A stretch of 64,000 nt of DNA from Lachnospiraceae bacterium C10. Lineage in GTDB: Bacteria > Bacillota > Clostridia > Lachnospirales > Lachnospiraceae. The position numbers and the translations under genes were made by a program. Every line of letters begins with the position of its first letter. Within the stretch, counting starts at the first letter, position 1. The notes under the pieces are model-generated. The model searched no databases. It worked only from the letters and a program-made list of their open reading frames with translations, and was not told where the DNA came from. Of this stretch, positions 62,608 to 64,000 are shown in pieces. The stretch lies in contig FMTN01000020.1 of assembly GCA_900100095.1 (NCBI GenBank), forward strand, positions 26,763 through 90,762, written 5' to 3'.

Positions 62608-62613
62608 ATTATA
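62608..62613 (-). promoter_or_regulatory. -10 element close to the helicase start
   Basis: A perfect TATAAT lies 8 bases before the helicase ATG, and no -35 or Shine-Dalgarno sequence is visible. The transcript could start at or next to the ATG, giving a leaderless mRNA. Confidence 0.35.
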
Positions 62614-62619
62614 AATCAA

Positions 62620-62767
62620 GTAGGCTCGTTGTTATAATCGAGTAGGCTGACTCCTACTCGATGCAACTCTGTTTCACACCTCAAGGCATAGCCTTTCGGT
62701 GTTCTACAGTCGCCAAAGTCCTTCTTGCAAGCAAGCTTGCAGATAGGACCTTGGCTCGTTGTCATAC
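62620..62767 (-). repeat. Family B repeat, copy B3, with an extra terminal fragment
   Basis: A full-length family B copy (62634-62767) with the three hairpins; its end abuts the A-run of the HPr-like gene terminator. At the other side, 62620-62636 carries the family B end (taggctcgttgttata) fused directly to the start of the copy, a tail-to-head junction. Confidence 0.82.
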
Positions 62768-62822
62768 AAAAAATCCGGTCAAGGATACAATGCAACTGCA
62801 TTTGCATCCCGGCCGGATCCCC
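62768..62822 (-). terminator. Intrinsic terminator of the HPr-like gene
   Basis: Outer arms ATCCGG/CCGGAT and inner arms GGGAT..AATGCA/TGCATT..ATCC are followed on the minus strand by six T residues. Confidence 0.8.
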
Positions 62823-62842
62823 GCTTCATTCAATACCTTGAA

Positions 62843-63067
62843 TTAAGCTATTGCAAACTTTTTTACCCTGTTAAAGAAAGTCTTATCTGCATCCTGGCAG
62901 ATAACTTCCATCTCACGCTTAACACCACAAGAAATTACGCCCAATAAGGACTTCGCATCCAAATAAGCAATGCCACTCTTAAGATCGATGTCATAGTCAT
63001 AAGAAGATGCGATACGAACAAACTCCTCTGCATCCTTGGCACTCATAAGCTTAATACGAAACTTCAT
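62843..63067 (-). CDS. HPr-like protein without the phosphorylatable histidine
   Basis: This 74-residue protein matches the fold pattern of the PTS phosphocarrier HPr. The segment DAKSLLGVISCGVKREMEV aligns with the Ser46 region of HPr (KSIMGVMSLGV). The active-site motif GLHARPA is missing; the corresponding place reads SAKDAEEF, so His15 phosphotransfer is impossible. It may be a regulatory HPr relative. The ATG at 63067 is preferred because AGAGGTG stands 6 bases before it. It is monocistronic, with a promoter candidate and a terminator. Confidence 0.8.
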   Translation of the reverse strand: MKFRIKLMSAKDAEEFVRIASSYDYDIDLKSGIAYLDAKSLLGVISCGVKREMEVICQDADKTFFNRVKKFAIA

Positions 63068-63145
63068 AAAAAACACCTCTCAAAATACTTTGACAACTTC
63101 CTACGGAAACTCTTTCCTGCCTCATCAGTTCTGTCGTTGCGCTAT

Positions 63146-63174
63146 ATTAAAACATATATTATTACAGGTGTCAA
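63146..63174 (-). promoter_or_regulatory. Candidate promoter of the HPr-like gene
   Basis: A perfect -35 TTGACA and a -10 TTTAAT are separated by 17 bases on the minus strand, about 80 bases before the start codon. Confidence 0.5.
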
Positions 63175-63464
63175 ACGATAGACATCTTTTTTCTTCTGTA
63201 CTTTTTTCACAGAAATAACCGAAACTTTCCTGTTTTACCCTACACATTTCATAAATTTGTACATATACCTTTCGAAATTACCCTTCACCAACTGTCATCA
63301 ACTGTCACAATCACTCAAATATTTGTTATAATCTCTATAAATGTGACATGTTGCATAAAAACATTTTCTTTTTTATGGCATTTAAGATACAGCTGTGTAT
63401 TAATACATCACTGTTGTAAAGCCTTGAAACATTTATTCAAGGCCATAAATCGCAGGAATACGGT
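63175..63464. other. AT-rich intergenic region without a recognisable gene
   Basis: No convincing gene was found. It holds a tandem 10-bp repeat of CAACTGTCA (63289-63307), and a plus-strand promoter-like pair GTCACA/TATAAT with 17-base spacing (63304-63332). It also holds a perfect 12-bp palindrome TGTATTAATACA (63396-63407) and a hairpin GCCTTGAA/TTCAAGGC (63421-63443). A small RNA on the plus strand is possible but not supported by a good terminator. Confidence 0.4.
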
Positions 63465-63507
63465 GAGCAAGCAAGCTTGCAGGTGGGACTTAGGCTCGTT
63501 GTTGTAC
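63465..63507 (-). repeat. Family B repeat, copy B6 (last hairpin only)
   Basis: Contains the final nested hairpin of family B (GCAAGC/GCTTGC, then gggactt and ggctcgttgttgtac). The end abuts the A-run of the tRNA-Trp terminator. The first two hairpins are missing. Confidence 0.75.
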
Positions 63508-63533
63508 AAAAAAAGCACCGTAAAAACGGTGCT
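63508..63533 (-). terminator. Intrinsic terminator of tRNA-Trp (rRNA operon end)
   Basis: A perfect GCACCGT/ACGGTGC stem with a short A-rich loop is followed on the minus strand by seven T residues. Confidence 0.92.
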
Positions 63534-63540
63534 TACTAAG

Positions 63541-63613
63541 CAGGGACAGAAGGACTCGAACCCTCGACATTTGGTTTTGGAGACCAACGTTCTACCAACT
63601 GAACTATATCCCT
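63541..63613 (-). tRNA. tRNA-Trp (CCA)
   Basis: A complete cloverleaf of 73 nt: acceptor AGGGATA/TGTCCCT with one wobble, anticodon stem TTGGT/ACCAA, loop CTCCAAA with anticodon CCA, and T-arm with TTCGAGT. It lies about 120 bases downstream of the 23S rRNA gene and is probably the last gene of the rRNA transcript. CCA is not encoded. Confidence 0.95.
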
Positions 63614-63734
63614 TTATTCTACAAAACCCAGTAATTACTATAGATTACTGAGAATTATATGTCAAGATACATTTAAAATTTTATAAGTACCTTCAAAACT
63701 TCATACAGTTAAGTTACCAAGTGCTATACACTTT

Positions 63735-64000
63735 CTTGATCAAGCCTTCGATCTATTAGTGACAGTCAGCTGAACAGATTACTCTGCTTACACCTCTGCC
63801 CTATCTACCTCATACTCTCTGAGGGATCTTATGTCCTTTTGGACGGGATATCTCATCTTGGGGTGGGCTTCACGCTTAGATGCCTTCAGCGTTTATCCCT
63901 TCCAGACTTGGCTACCCTGCGATGGAGTTGGTCTCCAACAGGTACACCAGCGGTCCGTCCAACCCGGTCCTCTCGTACTAGGGTCAGCTCCCCTCAAATA
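63735..64000 (-). rRNA. rrl: 23S ribosomal RNA, 3' end (partial)
   Basis: The reverse complement carries the conserved 3' end of 23S rRNA. This includes the sarcin-ricin loop sequence AGTACGAGAGGACCGG (63964-63979) and the following helices down to about 63735. The rest of the gene lies beyond the window. The exact 3' end is estimated from the CTTGATCAAG sequence at 63735-63744. Confidence 0.95.

Noticed and set aside
1..64000. CRISPR array, prophage or complete insertion sequence
   Set aside because: No regularly spaced repeats, cas, phage structural or transposase genes were found on either strand.

Overview
The window looks like a chromosomal segment of a low-to-medium GC Firmicute in the class Clostridia, most likely Lachnospiraceae. 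The signs are the cluster yceD-rpmF-plsX-acpP-rnc-smc-ftsY, the cluster cysS-mrnC-rlmB-sigH, a glutamine synthetase paired with an ANTAR regulator, a single-chain PurL of 1267 residues, a split AICAR transformylase with a PurO-type cyclohydrolase, and near-consensus sigma-A promoters. Genus and species cannot be read from the sequence. Almost every gene, the tRNAs and the 23S rRNA run on the minus strand, so the replication origin probably lies to the right of the window. No prophage, CRISPR array or complete insertion sequence was seen.

Layout by region. 1-7 kb: argC flanked by inverted copies of a palindromic repeat, then a type IIA topoisomerase operon (B subunit, A subunit, CPBP protease, DUF308 membrane protein). 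7-17.3 kb: ilvA; ftsY, smc, rnc; acpP, plsX; rpmF, yceD; ackA. 17.4-19.6 kb: tmcAL converging on a lipoprotein gene. 19.8-23.2 kb: purine genes (AICAR transformylase, PurO-like cyclohydrolase, purine permease). 23.4-26.2 kb: a DUF1846 gene and a small ABC exporter whose permease appears frameshifted. 26.3-30 kb: glnA, ANTAR regulator and pyrG, behind a structured leader. 30.1-33.3 kb: gapA, pgk, tpiA. 33.5-40.5 kb: a PHP phosphatase and the ispF-cysS-mrnC-rlmB-sigH-nifS-mnmA operon. 40.5-45.9 kb: tRNA-Met, tRNA-Val, metH, a methyltransferase/MTHFR fusion and a DUF1275 protein. 46-51.7 kb: rfbC, rfbB and a secreted multimodular GH16 glucanase. 51.9-62.6 kb: carB, carA, purL and a nuclease/Fe-S helicase. 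62.6-64 kb: an HPr-like gene, tRNA-Trp and the 3' end of a 23S rRNA gene that has no 5S gene behind it.

Functionally this is mainly core metabolism: nucleotide synthesis (purL, AICAR transformylase, PurO, carAB, pyrG), glutamine supply and its control, the triose part of glycolysis, methionine/one-carbon metabolism, ribosome and tRNA maturation, and chromosome maintenance.

The most interesting structure lies between genes. Two families of multi-hairpin repeats recur. Family B has six loci and family A four. In all six B loci and two A loci, the repeat starts exactly at the U-tract of a minus-strand intrinsic terminator, always in the same orientation. Both families have internally deleted derivatives, and one A copy has supplied the last codons of a membrane-protein gene. 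This looks like a terminator-targeting small mobile or regulatory element. A second lead is the glnA leader, where a terminator overlaps an alternative hairpin with an ANTAR-type hexaloop next to a gene for an ANTAR protein.
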